Below, in pieces: positions 30,532 to 40,790 of a stretch of DNA of 64,000 bases. The notes under the pieces are model-generated. The model was not told where the DNA came from, made no database searches, and was given only the letters and a program-made list of their open reading frames with translations. The stretch's first letter is position 1; every line of letters starts with the position of its first letter. This stretch comes from Corynebacterium hansenii (GTDB lineage: Bacteria > Actinomycetota > Actinomycetes > Mycobacteriales > Mycobacteriaceae). A program made the position numbers and the translations under genes. The DNA lies in assembly GCF_030408795.1 (NCBI RefSeq), contig NZ_CP047211.1, forward strand, positions 1,488,001 to 1,552,000, given 5' to 3'.

Positions 30532-33327
30532 ATGACAGGAGAAGCGAGAATGCAGGAACAGGGCGCGAAGAAGACCAGCGACGAGACGTTGCGCGACGAC
30601 ATCCGCCATCTGGGGCGGATCCTCGGTGAGGTCATCCGGGAGCAGGAGGGCGCGGAGGTCTTCGATCTGGTGGAGCAGGCGCGGCGGACCGCGTTCCGCC
30701 TGCACCGCGGCGAGGCGGAGATCGACGAGCTGACCGGCTTGTTCCGCGACATCGACCCGGCGGAGGCGACCCCCGTCATCCGTGCGTTCACGCACTTCGC
30801 GCTGCTGGCCAACCTCGCGGAGGACCTGCACGAGGAGCGTCTGCTGGAGGAGGGGCTCGACGCCGGCGAACCGCCGCGCGATTCGACGCTCGAGGCGACG
30901 TGGGAAAAGCTGCGCGAGGCCAAGGTGCCCGGCACCGATTTGGCGGCGATGATGAACGCCGCCGAGGTGGTGCCGGTGCTTACCGCGCATCCGACGGAGA
31001 CCCGCCGCCGCACGGTGTTCGACGTGCAGAAGCACATCGGGGCCGCGATGCGCGCCCGCCACGAGGTCCTCAACGCGCCCCGCAATGCCCGCACGGACGC
31101 CCGGATCGAGGCGCTGGACCTGGAAATCCGCCGGCGCATCATGACGCTGTGGCAGACGGCGCTGATCCGCATGAACCGCCCGGACATCCGCGACGAGGTC
31201 GAAGTGGGGCTGCGCTACTACCAGCTGTCGCTGCTGGAAACCGTGCCCAGGCTGAACCGGGACGTGCTCGGCGCGATGCGGGAATTGGGCGGCGCCGACA
31301 TCCCGGAGACCCCGGTGGTGCGCATGGGGTCCTGGATCGGCGGCGACCACGATGGCAACCCGTACGTGTCGGCGGACGTTGTCCGCTACGCCACCAACCG
31401 TGCCGCGGGAACGATCCTGCGCCATTACCTGCGGCAGCTGCATGCCCTGGAGCGGGAGCTGAGCTTCTCCGACCGGCTGACCCAGGTGTCGGTGGATCTG
31501 GTCGAGCTGGCCAACCGCGGCCAGAACGACGTGCCGAACCGCGTCGACGAGCCCTACCGCCGCGCCGTCCACGGTATCCGCGGCCGGGTCGCGGCGACGG
31601 CGATCTCGCGCCTCGGCCACTCGGTGGTGGAGGGGGACTGGTCGGACCACGAGCCCTATCCGAACGTCGCGGAGATGCGCGCCGACCTCGACATCGTCGA
31701 GGCCTCGCTGCGGCGCAGCAACGACGACCTCATCGCGGACCACCGGCTGGCGGACATCCAGGCCGCCACCGATGTCTTCGGTTTCCACCTGTACTCCCTG
31801 GACCTGCGCCAGAACTCGGAAAGCCATGAGGACATCCTCACGGAGCTCTTCCGCATGTCGGGCGTGACGGAGGATTACCGGTCGCTGCCGGAGCGCCGGC
31901 GGGTGGAGATCCTCACGTCGGAGCTGGCGTCGGCCCGCCCGCTCATCCCGCGCGGGGTGCAGCTGTCGGAGGCCACGGAACGCGAGCTCGGCATCATGCG
32001 CGCCGCGGCCGACGCGGTCAATGCCTTCGGCCCGGAGGTCGTCCCGCACTGCATCATCTCCATGTGCTCGTCGGTGTCCGACCTGCTCGAGCCGATGATC
32101 CTGCTGAAGGAAGTCGGCCTGATCTCCGTGGTCGACGGGGTGCCGGGCGGCACGGTCGACGTGATCCCGCTGTTCGAGACCATCGAGGATCTCCAGGCCG
32201 GCGCGTCCGTGCTGCGGGAGGCCTGGGACGTCCCGCTGTACCGCCGCTACGTCGCCTCCCGGGGCGACCTGCAGGAGGTCATGCTGGGCTACTCCGACTC
32301 GAACAAGGACGGCGGCTACTTCGCGGCCAACTGGGCGCTGTACGACGCCGAAACCGCCATCGCCAAGGTCGCCCGCGAGGAAGGCGTGCGCCTGCGCCTG
32401 TTCCACGGCCGCGGCGGTACCGTCGGCCGCGGCGGCGGGCCGTCCTACGACGCGATCCTGGCGCAGCCCAAGGGCGCGGTGCAGGGTTCGGTGCGCATCA
32501 CCGAGCAGGGCGAGATCATCTCGGCCAAGTACGGTCACCCCGTGGCGGCCCGCCGCAACCTGGAGGCCCTGGTGTCGGCGACCATCGAATCCACTCTGCT
32601 GGACCTGGAGGACCTGGACGACCAGGACCGCGCCTACCAGGTGATGTCGGAGATCTCCGAGCGCTCCCGCGACGCCTACGCCGCGCTCATGCACGAGGAC
32701 CCCGGCTTCATCGAGTTTTTCGAGACCTCCACCCCGGTCGGCGAAATCGGCAGCCTCAACATCGGGTCGCGGCCGTCGTCGCGCAAGCAGACCACGTCGA
32801 TCTCCGATCTGCGCGCCATCCCATGGGTGCTCGCGTGGTCGCAGCAGCGCTCGATGGTCCCCGGCTGGTTCGGCGTGGGCACCGCGCTGAAGGAATGGAT
32901 CGGCGAGGACGCCGACGGGTCGCGCCTGGAGGAGCTGCGCGAACTGAACCGTTCCTGGCCCTTCTTCGACTCGGTGCTGTCGAACATGGCGCAGGTCATG
33001 TCGAAGACGGACCTGGAGTTGGCCCGGCTCTACGCCGACCTGGTCTCCGACCGGGAAGTGGCCGACCGGATTTACGACCGCATCCGCGAGGAGTACGAAC
33101 TGACCCTCGAGATGTTCATGAAGGTCACCGGCTACTCCTCGCTGCTGGAGGACAATCCGCTGCTGGCGCGTTCCGTCGACATGCGGTTCCCGTACCTGAT
33201 GCCGCTCAACGCCATCCAGCTGGAGATGCTGCGCCGCTACCGCGCCGGCGATGCCCGCGACAAGGTCCGCCGGGGCATCCAGCTGACCATGAACGGGCTG
33301 GCCACGGCGCTGCGCAACTCGGGCTAG
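30532..33327 (+). CDS. ppc: Phosphoenolpyruvate carboxylase
   Basis: Carboxylates PEP to oxaloacetate, the main anaplerotic reaction in corynebacteria. The 931 residues carry TAHPTETRRRTVFD (catalytic His), GSWIGGDHDGNPYV, the LDLRQNSESH region, GYSDSNKDGGYF, FHGRGGTVGRGGGPSY and the C-terminal LTMNGLATALRNSG, where the final Asn-Ser-Gly helps bind the allosteric aspartate. I chose the ATG at 30532 because GGAGGA lies 7 nt upstream; ATG 30550 with its own GGAGA is the alternative and GTG 30502 is less likely. secG follows after about 170 nt, as in C. glutamicum. Confidence 0.97.
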   Translation: MTGEARMQEQGAKKTSDETLRDDIRHLGRILGEVIREQEGAEVFDLVEQARRTAFRLHRGEAEIDELTGLFRDIDPAEATPVIRAFTHFALLANLAEDLHEERLLEEGLDAGEPPRDSTLEATWEKLREAKVPGTDLAAMMNAAEVVPVLTAHPTETRRRTVFDVQKHIGAAMRARHEVLNAPRNARTDARIEALDLEIRRRIMTLWQTALIRMNRPDIRDEVEVGLRYYQLSLLETVPRLNRDVLGAMRELGGADIPETPVVRMGSWIGGDHDGNPYVSADVVRYATNRAAGTILRHYLRQLHALERELSFSDRLTQVSVDLVELANRGQNDVPNRVDEPYRRAVHGIRGRVAATAISRLGHSVVEGDWSDHEPYPNVAEMRADLDIVEASLRRSNDDLIADHRLADIQAATDVFGFHLYSLDLRQNSESHEDILTELFRMSGVTEDYRSLPERRRVEILTSELASARPLIPRGVQLSEATERELGIMRAAADAVNAFGPEVVPHCIISMCSSVSDLLEPMILLKEVGLISVVDGVPGGTVDVIPLFETIEDLQAGASVLREAWDVPLYRRYVASRGDLQEVMLGYSDSNKDGGYFAANWALYDAETAIAKVAREEGVRLRLFHGRGGTVGRGGGPSYDAILAQPKGAVQGSVRITEQGEIISAKYGHPVAARRNLEALVSATIESTLLDLEDLDDQDRAYQVMSEISERSRDAYAALMHEDPGFIEFFETSTPVGEIGSLNIGSRPSSRKQTTSISDLRAIPWVLAWSQQRSMVPGWFGVGTALKEWIGEDADGSRLEELRELNRSWPFFDSVLSNMAQVMSKTDLELARLYADLVSDREVADRIYDRIREEYELTLEMFMKVTGYSSLLEDNPLLARSVDMRFPYLMPLNAIQLEMLRRYRAGDARDKVRRGIQLTMNGLATALRNSG

Positions 33328-33382
33328 CCGGTTTCCCCCGACGCGCCGTCCCCGTCGGCTGCGCGACGGGGGACCGGTGCGG

Positions 33383-33388
33383 TACCCT
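33383..33388 (+). promoter_or_regulatory. Possible secG -10 hexamer
   Basis: TACCCT fits TAnnnT and lies about 110 nt before the secG start, between ppc and secG. It suggests secG has its own promoter with a leader of about 105 nt. Confidence 0.35.
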
Positions 33389-33500
33389 GGTCAGTTGATC
33401 GCGGGCCCGGCCCGGCCGCACCCGCCGCGGCGTCCGGCCACGACCGGAAACCGCGAAGCAGTACCCAGTCATAACCGTCGAAAACCGTAGGGAAGTGCGC

Positions 33501-33737
33501 GTGTACCTCGCCATCCAGATCGTCCTGGTCATCACCTCCGTGCTGATGTCCCTGTTCGTCCTGCTCCACAAGGGCAAGGGCGGCGGCCTGTCCAGCCTCT
33601 TCGGCGGCGGCATGCAGTCGAACCTCTCCGGTTCGACGGTGGTGGAGAAGAACCTCGACTACGTCACCATCATCACGGCGATCCTGTGGGTGGCGTCGAT
33701 CATCCTGCTCGGCCTGTTCCAGGCCTTCAACTGGTAG
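33501..33737 (+). CDS. secG: Protein translocase subunit SecG
   Basis: Small membrane subunit of the SecYEG channel. The 78 residues contain two membrane helices (about 2-22 and 55-74) joined by the diagnostic cytoplasmic loop VLLHKGKGGGLSSLFGGG and SNLSGSTVVEKNLD. The GTG at 33501 is preferred over GTG 33495 since the AGGGAA site is then 7 nt away and the start matches family length. It follows ppc and is closed by a strong terminator shared with the convergent pgl operon. Confidence 0.96.
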   Translation: MYLAIQIVLVITSVLMSLFVLLHKGKGGGLSSLFGGGMQSNLSGSTVVEKNLDYVTIITAILWVASIILLGLFQAFNW

Positions 33738-33758
33738 GGGATCGGCGGCACGACCGCG

Positions 33759-33797
33759 AAGAGGGGCCCGGGCGAATCAACGCCCGGGCCCCTCTTT
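33759..33797. terminator. Bidirectional terminator between secG and pgl
   Basis: A perfect 16-bp stem (33759-33774 with 33781-33796) with a 6-nt loop begins AAGAGGGG and ends CCCCTCTTT. The arms give A/T ends on both strands, fitting termination of secG on plus and of the pentose phosphate operon on minus. Confidence 0.85.
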
Positions 33798-33807
33798 CAT
33801 GCCTTCC

Positions 33808-34545
33808 CTACAGCTTCGAGGCGGCCGCCTCGTCGACGAAGACGATGGTCTCGGCCGTGCCGCGGACGCCGGCGGCGGGCCAGTCGGCGGGATCGGCGCC
33901 GTCGGCGATGGCCTTGACGGCCTCCGCCTTGGCCTCGCCGGACACGAGCAACCAGACGCGCTCGCTGGCGTTGATCGCCGGCAGCGTCAGCGACACGCGG
34001 GTCGGCGGCGGCTTCGGGCAGTCGCGGACTTCCACGACGGTGCGCTCGGTCTCCGCGATCGCGGGGGTTCCGGGGAACAGCGAGTTGACGTGGCCTTCCG
34101 GTCCCATGCCGAGCAGGTGCAGGTCGAAGCCGTCGGGCGCGTGCATGGCCAGGATGTCGGCGTAGGCGTCGGCCGCGCACACCGGGTCCTCCAGGTACGC
34201 GCCGCCGGAGGGCGCGATGGGGAAGATGTACGACCCGGGGATGTCCACGTGGTCGAACAGGGCCTTCCGGGCCTGGCCGACGTTGCGGTCGGGCGACTCC
34301 TCCGGGACGAAGCGCTCGTCGCCGAAGAAGACCATGACGCGGGTCCAATCGATGGCCCCGGAATCCTCCGCCAGCGCGGCGAGCAGGCCGATGCCGGCGC
34401 CGCCGCCGGTCACGGCGATGCGCGCCATTCCGTCGTCGCCCTGCGCGGCGCACACGACGTCGACGAACCGGGTGCGGGCGGCTTCGATCAGCGCGTCCTG
34501 GTCTGCGTGGCGGGAAAACTCGGGCGCGGGTGCGCTGTCGGTCAT
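33808..34545 (-). CDS. pgl: 6-phosphogluconolactonase
   Basis: Hydrolyses 6-phosphogluconolactone made by Zwf. The 245 residues show the NagB/RpiA/Pgl fold motifs: VTGGGAGIGLLAAL, VFFGDERFVPEESPDRN and LLGMGPEGHVNSLFPG, the last with the catalytic-site His. Its ATG overlaps the opcA stop (ATGA), and GAGGAGT lies 8 nt upstream. It is the last gene of the tkt-tal-zwf-opcA-pgl operon and is called devB in many corynebacterial annotations. Confidence 0.95.
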   Translation of the reverse strand: MTDSAPAPEFSRHADQDALIEAARTRFVDVVCAAQGDDGMARIAVTGGGAGIGLLAALAEDSGAIDWTRVMVFFGDERFVPEESPDRNVGQARKALFDHVDIPGSYIFPIAPSGGAYLEDPVCAADAYADILAMHAPDGFDLHLLGMGPEGHVNSLFPGTPAIAETERTVVEVRDCPKPPPTRVSLTLPAINASERVWLLVSGEAKAEAVKAIADGADPADWPAAGVRGTAETIVFVDEAAASKL

Positions 34546-35624
34546 CGGGAAGACTCCTCGGGGTTTCGGGCGGTTGAGTCGGTGGCCGCGGAGCTCGCCG
34601 CGCACGGGCCGTCGTCGGGCGATGCGGCGTCGGCCTCGCGGGCCTCCTCGGCGGTCAGGCGCCGGATGCGTCCCAACCCGCGCAGTGCGCGGGCGTACGC
34701 GGTGTCGGGGTCGAGGTGGCGCAATTCCTCGGCCAGGCAATCGACGGTGGTGCGGCGCGACAGCGCCACCTTGAACGGCGGGCGGCCGGTGATGGTCACG
34801 CACGCGGTCGTGGCGTTCTCCACCTCGACGGTGACGTCGGTGCATTCGCCTTCGCCGCCGCGGCGGGTCAGCGTCACCTTGGTCACCGGCGGCTTCGGGT
34901 CGCCGTCGGCGTCCAGCGGAACCTCCGGCTCCTCGGTGACCACGCGCTGCACCGGCGCGGCCAGCCGGTCGGCGAGCCATCCCGCGGCGACGTCGACGGA
35001 GGGATCCTCGCCGGGGCCCTCGATGCGCGCCGCGGTGATCTTGCCGTGCGGCGGGAAATCCAGCGCGGACGCCAGCACGCCGCGCCACGCGGTCAGGCGC
35101 GACCACGCGAGGTCCGAATCACCCGGCGTGTACCCGGTGCGGCGGGTGTAGACGGCGTTTCCGTCCGGGTCCGCCAGCGAATCGGTGATGCGGCGCTGCG
35201 CGATCTGGCCGATCGGCGTGGCCGCGGGCACCTGCGGCGGCGTCGACGGCCACCACGCGACGACCGGCGTGTCGGGCAGCAGCAGGGGAGTGACGATGGC
35301 CTCCGGGTGCGCCCCGACCTCGCCCTCCATGTGCATGACGACGACCTCCGCGGCACCTGCTTCGCCGCCCAGGCGCAATTCGGCGTCGAGGCGGTTCGCC
35401 CCGCGCGGCTCGCCGGCGACGAGCACCAGCACGCGCGCCGGATGCTCGCGGGAGACGTTGTTGACCGTCTTGACGATGTTCTCCAGGTCATCGTCGCGCT
35501 GCGCGAGGACGATGAGGGTGAGCACGCGTCCGGTGGTGACGATGCCGCCGGTTTCGCGCAGGGTCACCAACTGGCGGGCGATGTCCCGCGTGTCGGTGTC
35601 GGGCAAATTGATGATCGTTGGCAC
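34542..35624 (-). CDS. opcA: OpcA, glucose-6-phosphate dehydrogenase assembly protein
   Basis: OpcA is needed for full activity of glucose-6-phosphate dehydrogenase in cyanobacteria and actinobacteria, probably as an assembly partner or redox effector of Zwf. The 360 residues have no catalytic motif; recognisable family segments are ENIVKTVNNVSREHPARVLVL, VMHMEGEVGAHPEAIVTPLLLPDTPVVAWWP and RRITDSLAD. The C-terminal 30 residues are a low-complexity Ala/Ser/Glu tail. It lies between zwf and pgl, 42 nt from zwf and overlapping pgl by 4 nt, as in C. glutamicum. Confidence 0.95.
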   Translation of the reverse strand: MPTIINLPDTDTRDIARQLVTLRETGGIVTTGRVLTLIVLAQRDDDLENIVKTVNNVSREHPARVLVLVAGEPRGANRLDAELRLGGEAGAAEVVVMHMEGEVGAHPEAIVTPLLLPDTPVVAWWPSTPPQVPAATPIGQIAQRRITDSLADPDGNAVYTRRTGYTPGDSDLAWSRLTAWRGVLASALDFPPHGKITAARIEGPGEDPSVDVAAGWLADRLAAPVQRVVTEEPEVPLDADGDPKPPVTKVTLTRRGGEGECTDVTVEVENATTACVTITGRPPFKVALSRRTTVDCLAEELRHLDPDTAYARALRGLGRIRRLTAEEAREADAASPDDGPCAASSAATDSTARNPEESSR

Positions 35625-35666
35625 GGTTGTTCCTTTCCCAAGTACCTGTTCCGCCTGTCCCGCCCG

Positions 35667-37220
35667 TCAGGGACGGCGCCAGGTGCGGCCTTCGCGCTCC
35701 AGCATCCGGTCGGCCGAATCCGGCCCCCACGTGCCGGCCGGGTACTCCTCCGGGCGGCCGCGCTTGGCCCAGTAATCGATGACCGGATCGAGGATCTTCC
35801 AGGACAGCTCCACTTCCTCGTTGGTGGGGAAGAGGCTGGCCTCGTCGAGGAGAGCGTCCAGGATGAGCCGCTCGTAGGCCTCCGGGGACTGCTCCGTGAA
35901 GGACTCCGAGTAGGAGAAGTCCATGTTCACGTCGCGGACCTCCATGGTGGAGCCGGGGACCTTCGAGCCGAAGCGCATGAGCACGCCCTCGTCCGGCTGG
36001 ACGCGGATGACCATCGCGTTCTGGCCCAGTGCCGTGGTCATGGTGTCCGCGAACGGCAGGTGCGGCGCGGACTTGAACACCAGGGCGATCTCGGTGACCC
36101 GGCGGCCGAGGCGCTTGCCCGTGCGCAGGTAGAACGGCACGCCCGCCCACCGGCGGGAATTGATCTGCAGGGTGCACGCGGCGTAGGTCTCGGTGGTGGA
36201 CTCCGGGTCGAAGCCCTCTTCCTCGCGCAGGCCCTTGACGTAATGGCTGCCCTGCCACCCGGCGGAGTACTGGCCGCGGGCCGTCGTCTTGGACAGAGGC
36301 CGCACCGGCTCCGTGGCGCGCAGCACCTTGATCTTCTCCGCCTGCAGCTCCTCCGGCGTGAACGCCACGGGCTCCTCCATGGCCACGAGCGCCAAAAGCT
36401 GCAGCAGGTGGTTCTGGATCACGTCGCGGGCGGCGCCGATGCCGTCGTAGTAGCCGGCGCGGCCGCCCAGGCCGATGTCCTCGGCCATGGTGATCTGCAC
36501 GTGGTCGACGTAGTGCGAGTTCCACAGCGGATCGAACAGCTGGTTGGCGAACCGCATGGCCAGAATGTTCTGCACCGTCTCCTTGCCCAGGTAGTGGTCG
36601 ATGCGGAACACCGACTTCTCCGGGAAGACCGAGTTCACGATGCGGTTGAGCTCCTGCGCGGACTCGAGGTCGTGGCCGAAGGGCTTCTCGATGACCACGC
36701 GCCGCCAGTTCTCCTCGCCCGCCTGCGCCAGGCCGGCGCGGTCGAGCTGGTGGCAGACGTCCGGGAAGTTGTCCGGCGGGATGGACAGGTAGTACGCCCA
36801 GTTGCCGGCGGTGCCGCGGGAGGCGTCGAGCTCGGCGAGCTTGTCCGCCAGTCGGTCGAAGGCCTCGTCGTCGACGAAGGTGCCCTGGACGAAGTGGATG
36901 CCCTCGGCCAGGCGGCGCCACACGTTCTCGCGGATCGGCGTGCGGGCGCCGGCTTCGACGGCCTCGCGCACGTAGTTCTCGAAGTACTCCTTGGACCAAT
37001 CGCGGCGGCCGTAGCCGACCAGCGCGAAGGATGCGGGCAGCAGGCCGCGGTTGGCCAGGTCGTAGATGGCCGGCAACAGCTTCTTGCGGGCCAGGTCGCC
37101 CGTGACGCCGAAGATGACCATGCCGCCGGGTCCGGCGATGCGGGGGAGTCGCTTGTCCTGCGGGTCGCGCAGGGGATTGGTCCAATCGTCGGCGATGGCG
37201 CCGGAGATGTCAGAGCTCAC
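35667..37220 (-). CDS. zwf: Glucose-6-phosphate 1-dehydrogenase
   Basis: Oxidises glucose 6-phosphate to 6-phosphogluconolactone, making NADPH. The 517 residues contain VIFGVTGDLARKKLLPA (nucleotide-binding GxxGDLA), VIEKPFGHD, the active-site RIDHYLGKETVQN and the substrate-binding YLRTGKRL. Length agrees with actinobacterial Zwf. It uses a GTG start with only a weak AAAGAA site, so it may depend on coupling with tal 94 nt upstream. A tight GGCCGGGC/GCCCGGCC hairpin separates tal and zwf. Partner gene opcA follows. Confidence 0.97.
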   Translation of the reverse strand: MSSDISGAIADDWTNPLRDPQDKRLPRIAGPGGMVIFGVTGDLARKKLLPAIYDLANRGLLPASFALVGYGRRDWSKEYFENYVREAVEAGARTPIRENVWRRLAEGIHFVQGTFVDDEAFDRLADKLAELDASRGTAGNWAYYLSIPPDNFPDVCHQLDRAGLAQAGEENWRRVVIEKPFGHDLESAQELNRIVNSVFPEKSVFRIDHYLGKETVQNILAMRFANQLFDPLWNSHYVDHVQITMAEDIGLGGRAGYYDGIGAARDVIQNHLLQLLALVAMEEPVAFTPEELQAEKIKVLRATEPVRPLSKTTARGQYSAGWQGSHYVKGLREEEGFDPESTTETYAACTLQINSRRWAGVPFYLRTGKRLGRRVTEIALVFKSAPHLPFADTMTTALGQNAMVIRVQPDEGVLMRFGSKVPGSTMEVRDVNMDFSYSESFTEQSPEAYERLILDALLDEASLFPTNEEVELSWKILDPVIDYWAKRGRPEEYPAGTWGPDSADRMLEREGRTWRRP

Positions 37221-37270
37221 TGAAGGTTCTTTCGGGGAGGGTGATCGGTCACGGGTGCCCGGCGGTCGAC

Positions 37271-37290
37271 GGCCGGGCGCGGGCCCGGCC
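37271..37290 (-). terminator. tal-zwf intercistronic hairpin
   Basis: GGCCGGGC and GCCCGGCC form a perfect 8-bp stem with a 4-nt loop. There is no T tract, so it is more likely an RNA-processing or stability element inside the operon than a true terminator. Confidence 0.45.
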
Positions 37291-37314
37291 GACGCCGCCG
37301 ATGCTGTCGCCGGG

Positions 37315-38433
37315 TCAGCCGCGGATTTCGCGCAGCCGGGCGTCGATGGAGTCGAGCAGTTCCTGCCAGGAGTCGACGAACTTCTCCACGCCCTCGCGCT
37401 CGAGCACGGCGAAGACGTCGTCCAGGTCGACGCCGGCGGCGGAGATGTCCGACATGGTCTTCTCGGCTTCCTCGCCGTACCCCGACAGGGTGTCGGTGAC
37501 GCCGTCGAGGTCGGCGTCGGCGGTGGCGCGCAGCGTCTTCTCGGGCATGGTGTTGACGGTGTGCGGGCCGGCCAGCTCGGTGACGTAGAGCGTGGCGGGG
37601 TAGTCCGGGTTCTTCACGCCGGTCGACGCCCACAGCGGGCGCTGCGCGTTGGCGCCGGCCTGGGACAGCGGCTGCCAGCGCTCCGCGCCGGCGCCGAAGG
37701 AACGCTCGAACTCCCGGTAGGCCAGGCGGGCGTTGGCCACGCCGGCCTTGCCGCGCAGTTCGAGCGCGTCGCCCCCGAGGGCCTCCAGGCGCTTGTCCAC
37801 CTCGGTGTCGACGCGCGAGACGAAGAAGGACGCGACGGAGTGGATCTGCGACAGGTCGCGGCCGTTCTCCTTGGCACGCTCGATGCCGGTGATGAAGGCG
37901 TCGACGACCTGGCGGTAGCGCTCCAGCGAGAAGATGAGCGTGACGTTGACGCAGATGCCCTCGGCCAGCGCGTCGGACACGGCGGGCAGGGAGGCGTCGG
38001 TGGCGGGGATCTTGATCATCGCGTTGGACTTGCCCACGCGCTCCCACAGCAGGCGCGCCTGCTCGATGGTCTTGTCGTAATCGTCGGCGTACCGCGGGTC
38101 GACCTCGATGGAGACGCGGCCGTCGGCGCCGCCGGTGCGGGCGGAGACGTCGGCGAGTTCGTCGCACGCGCGGCGGACGTCGTCGATGGCCATGGTGAAG
38201 ACGGTCTCCGCCGCGTCCGCGCCGGACGCCGCGAGCTCGCGCAGCTGCTCGTCGTAGGCGTCGCCGGTGGTCATGGCCGACGAGAAGATCGCCGGGTTGG
38301 TGGTCACGCCCACGACGGCGTATTCGTCGACGAGCGACTTCAGCTCGCCGCCGTCGAGCCGCTGGCGGGACAGATCGTCGAGCCAGGCCGAGGTGCCGGC
38401 GGTGGCCAGAGCGTCCAGATTCGGGTTCGTCAT
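37315..38433 (-). CDS. tal: Transaldolase
   Basis: Moves a three-carbon unit from sedoheptulose 7-phosphate to glyceraldehyde 3-phosphate. The 372 residues match the long transaldolase subfamily: [14 protein letters not shown] near residue 42, the Schiff-base Lys141 in [23 protein letters not shown] and [10 protein letters not shown]. Its ATG follows an AAGGGAAGGG site. It is separated from tkt by 257 nt holding a hairpin and one copy of the dispersed motif. Confidence 0.96.
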   Translation of the reverse strand: MTNPNLDALATAGTSAWLDDLSRQRLDGGELKSLVDEYAVVGVTTNPAIFSSAMTTGDAYDEQLRELAASGADAAETVFTMAIDDVRRACDELADVSARTGGADGRVSIEVDPRYADDYDKTIEQARLLWERVGKSNAMIKIPATDASLPAVSDALAEGICVNVTLIFSLERYRQVVDAFITGIERAKENGRDLSQIHSVASFFVSRVDTEVDKRLEALGGDALELRGKAGVANARLAYREFERSFGAGAERWQPLSQAGANAQRPLWASTGVKNPDYPATLYVTELAGPHTVNTMPEKTLRATADADLDGVTDTLSGYGEEAEKTMSDISAAGVDLDDVFAVLEREGVEKFVDSWQELLDSIDARLREIRG

Positions 38434-38569
38434 CGGTGCCCTTCCCTTGCTGTTGTTGTCGGGTGTTTCGAGTTTCGTTCGGTGCTTCGCGTCCGCTCGG
38501 GTGCCCGGCTGTTCGGGTGCCCGGCGCCGCCGCTGCATCGGTGCGCCGCCCGCACGGGTGCGGCTTTCC

Positions 38570-38581
38570 GCTTTGCGACGG
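38570..38581 (-). repeat. Dispersed 12-mer CCGTCGCAAAGC, copy D
   Basis: Lies in the tkt-tal gap on the minus strand, which is the sense strand of tkt, about 110 nt after the tkt stop and beyond its stem-loop. Flanks read GG before and GGAAAGCCGC after. Confidence 0.75.
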
Positions 38582-38614
38582 CCATGCGGCTTCCACGTTA
38601 GCGTCGAAAAGCAA

Positions 38615-38651
38615 CCGCCGCCCCGGCGCGGCAATCGGCGCGGGGCGGCGG
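38615..38651 (-). terminator. Stem-loop after tkt
   Basis: An 11-bp stem (38615-38625 with 38641-38651, CCGCCGCCCCG type) with a 15-nt loop lies 40 nt after the tkt stop. On the minus strand it is followed by TTGCTTTTCG, so it is a plausible terminator or attenuator before tal. Confidence 0.55.
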
Positions 38652-38690
38652 AGGCTCATGCGCCGGGGACGGGCCCGCGGCGCGACGGCG

Positions 38691-40790
38691 CTACTTCGCG
38701 GCGGCGAGGGAGTCGCGGGCGGCGGCGACGACGGCCTCGGCCGTCAGACCGAACTCCTCGAACAGGCGCTGGTACGGGGCCGACGCGCCGAAGTGCTCGA
38801 GGGACACGGCGCGACCAGCGTCGCCCAGGTACTTGTGCCACGGCATGGCCACGCCGGCCTCGACCGAGACGCGCGCGCGGACAGACGACGGCAGGACCGA
38901 CTCGCGGTACTCCTCGTCCTGCAGGTCGAACCAGTCGAGCGCGGGCGCGGAGACGACGCGCGCCTTGATGCCCTCGCCGGCCAGGACGCCGGCGGCCTCC
39001 ACGGCCATCTGGACCTCCGAGCCGGTCGCCATGAGGATGATGTCCGGGGTGCCGCCCTCGGCCTCGACCAGGACGTAGGCGCCGCGGCGCACGCCCGCGG
39101 CGGCCTTCTCCTTCGTGCCCTCGAGCACCGGGACGTTCTGGCGGGTCAGGGCCAGCGCCTTCGGGCCGGACGGGCCCTCCAGGGCGGCCACCCACGCGGC
39201 GGCGGTCTCGTTGGCGTCGGCCGGGCGCAGCGTGGTCATGCCCGGCATGGCGCGCAGGGTGGCCAGCTGCTCGATCGGCTGGTGCGTCGGGCCGTCCTCG
39301 CCGAGTCCGATGGAGTCGTGCGTCCACACGTAGAGCGGCGAGATGTCCATCAGCGCCGCCAGTCGCACCGCCGGGCGCATGTAGTCGGAGAAGATGAGGA
39401 ACGTGCCGCCGTAGGGGCGCGTGCCGCCGTGCAGCGCGATGCCGTTGAGGATCGACCCCATGGCGTGCTCGCGGATGCCGAAGTGCAGGTTGCGGCCGTA
39501 CGGGTGAGTGGTCCACGTGCCCGTGGTGATCTCCTGCGGGCCAAACGACGGCTCGCCCTTGATCACGGTGTTGTTGGAGCCGGCCAGGTCGGCCGAGCCG
39601 CCCCACAGCTCCGGCAGCGTCTTGCCCAGCGCCTGCAGCACGGCCTCGGAGGCCTTGCGGGTGGCGACGCCCTTGGGATCGGCGTCCCACGACGGAACCT
39701 CGTCGGCGAAGCCGTCGGGCAGGTCGCCGGCCTCGAGGCGGTCGAACAGCTCCTTGCGCTCCGGGTTGGCGGCGGCCCACTCGTCGAAGGCCTTGCGCCA
39801 CTCGGCGCGGGCCTCCTCCGAACGGTCGGCGACGGCGCGGGTGTGCGCGATGACCTCGTCGGAGACCTCGAAGGTCTGCTCCGGATCGAAGCCGAGCTCC
39901 TTCTTGATCAGCGCCAGCTCCTCCTCGCCCAGCGCGGCGCCGTGGGAGGCGCCGGTGTTCATGGCGTTGGGGGCGGGGTAGGCGATGACGGTGCGGACGC
40001 GGATGAACGTCGGGCGCTTGACGTCGGCCTTGGCCTCTTCGACGGCGCGCTCGATGGCCGCGACGTCCTCGCCGCCGTCGACCTCGATGACCTGCCAGCC
40101 GTAGGCGCGGTAGCGGTCGGCGACGTTCTCGGTGAAGGCGATGGTGGTGTCGTCTTCGATGGAGATGCCGTTGTCGTCCCAGAAGACGATGAGGTTGCCC
40201 AGCTGCTGGGTGCCGGCGATGGAGCTCGCCTCGGCGGTCACGCCCTCCTGGACGTCGCCGTCGGAGGCGATGACGTAGATGTGGTGGTCGAACGGGGACT
40301 CGCCGGCGGGGGCGTCCGGGTCGAACAGGCCGCGCTCGCGGCGGGCGGCCATCGCCATGCCCACGGCGGAGGCGAGGCCCTGGCCCAGCGGCCCGGTGGT
40401 GATCTCGACGCCGTCGGTGTGACCGTACTCCGGGTGGCCCGGGGTCAGCGAGCCCCAGGTGCGCAGGGACTTCAGGTCATCGAGCTCGAGGCCGAAGCCG
40501 GCCATGTACAGCTGGATGTACTGCGTCAGCGAGGAGTGGCCGCAGGACAGGACGAAACGGTCGCGGCCGGCCCACTTGGGGTCCTTCGGGTCGAGGCGCA
40601 TGACGCGCTGGTACAGGGTGTACGCCAGGGGCGCGAGGCTCATGGCGGTGCCGGGGTGGCCGGACCCGCACTTCTGCACGGCGTCGGCGGCCAGGACCCG
40701 GACGGTGTCGACGGCCCGGGTGTCCAGGTCGGTCCAGTCCGAGGGGTAATTCCGCACTACGCGGGCCTGCAGCTCGGGGGAGAGGGTCAC
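38691..40790 (-). CDS. tkt: Transketolase
   Basis: Thiamine-diphosphate enzyme that transfers two-carbon units in the pentose phosphate pathway. The 699 residues contain [19 protein letters not shown], the ThDP motif ASDGDVQEG through the DDN, the pyrimidine-domain FGIREHAMG and the [17 protein letters not shown] segment. The frame stays open upstream, but I place the start at the GTG at 40790 because AGGAG lies 8 nt before it and the N-terminus then reads [19 protein letters not shown] as in relatives. It is the first gene of the operon, divergent from ctaB. Confidence 0.97.
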   Translation of the reverse strand: MTLSPELQARVVRNYPSDWTDLDTRAVDTVRVLAADAVQKCGSGHPGTAMSLAPLAYTLYQRVMRLDPKDPKWAGRDRFVLSCGHSSLTQYIQLYMAGFGLELDDLKSLRTWGSLTPGHPEYGHTDGVEITTGPLGQGLASAVGMAMAARRERGLFDPDAPAGESPFDHHIYVIASDGDVQEGVTAEASSIAGTQQLGNLIVFWDDNGISIEDDTTIAFTENVADRYRAYGWQVIEVDGGEDVAAIERAVEEAKADVKRPTFIRVRTVIAYPAPNAMNTGASHGAALGEEELALIKKELGFDPEQTFEVSDEVIAHTRAVADRSEEARAEWRKAFDEWAAANPERKELFDRLEAGDLPDGFADEVPSWDADPKGVATRKASEAVLQALGKTLPELWGGSADLAGSNNTVIKGEPSFGPQEITTGTWTTHPYGRNLHFGIREHAMGSILNGIALHGGTRPYGGTFLIFSDYMRPAVRLAALMDISPLYVWTHDSIGLGEDGPTHQPIEQLATLRAMPGMTTLRPADANETAAAWVAALEGPSGPKALALTRQNVPVLEGTKEKAAAGVRRGAYVLVEAEGGTPDIILMATGSEVQMAVEAAGVLAGEGIKARVVSAPALDWFDLQDEEYRESVLPSSVRARVSVEAGVAMPWHKYLGDAGRAVSLEHFGASAPYQRLFEEFGLTAEAVVAAARDSLAAAK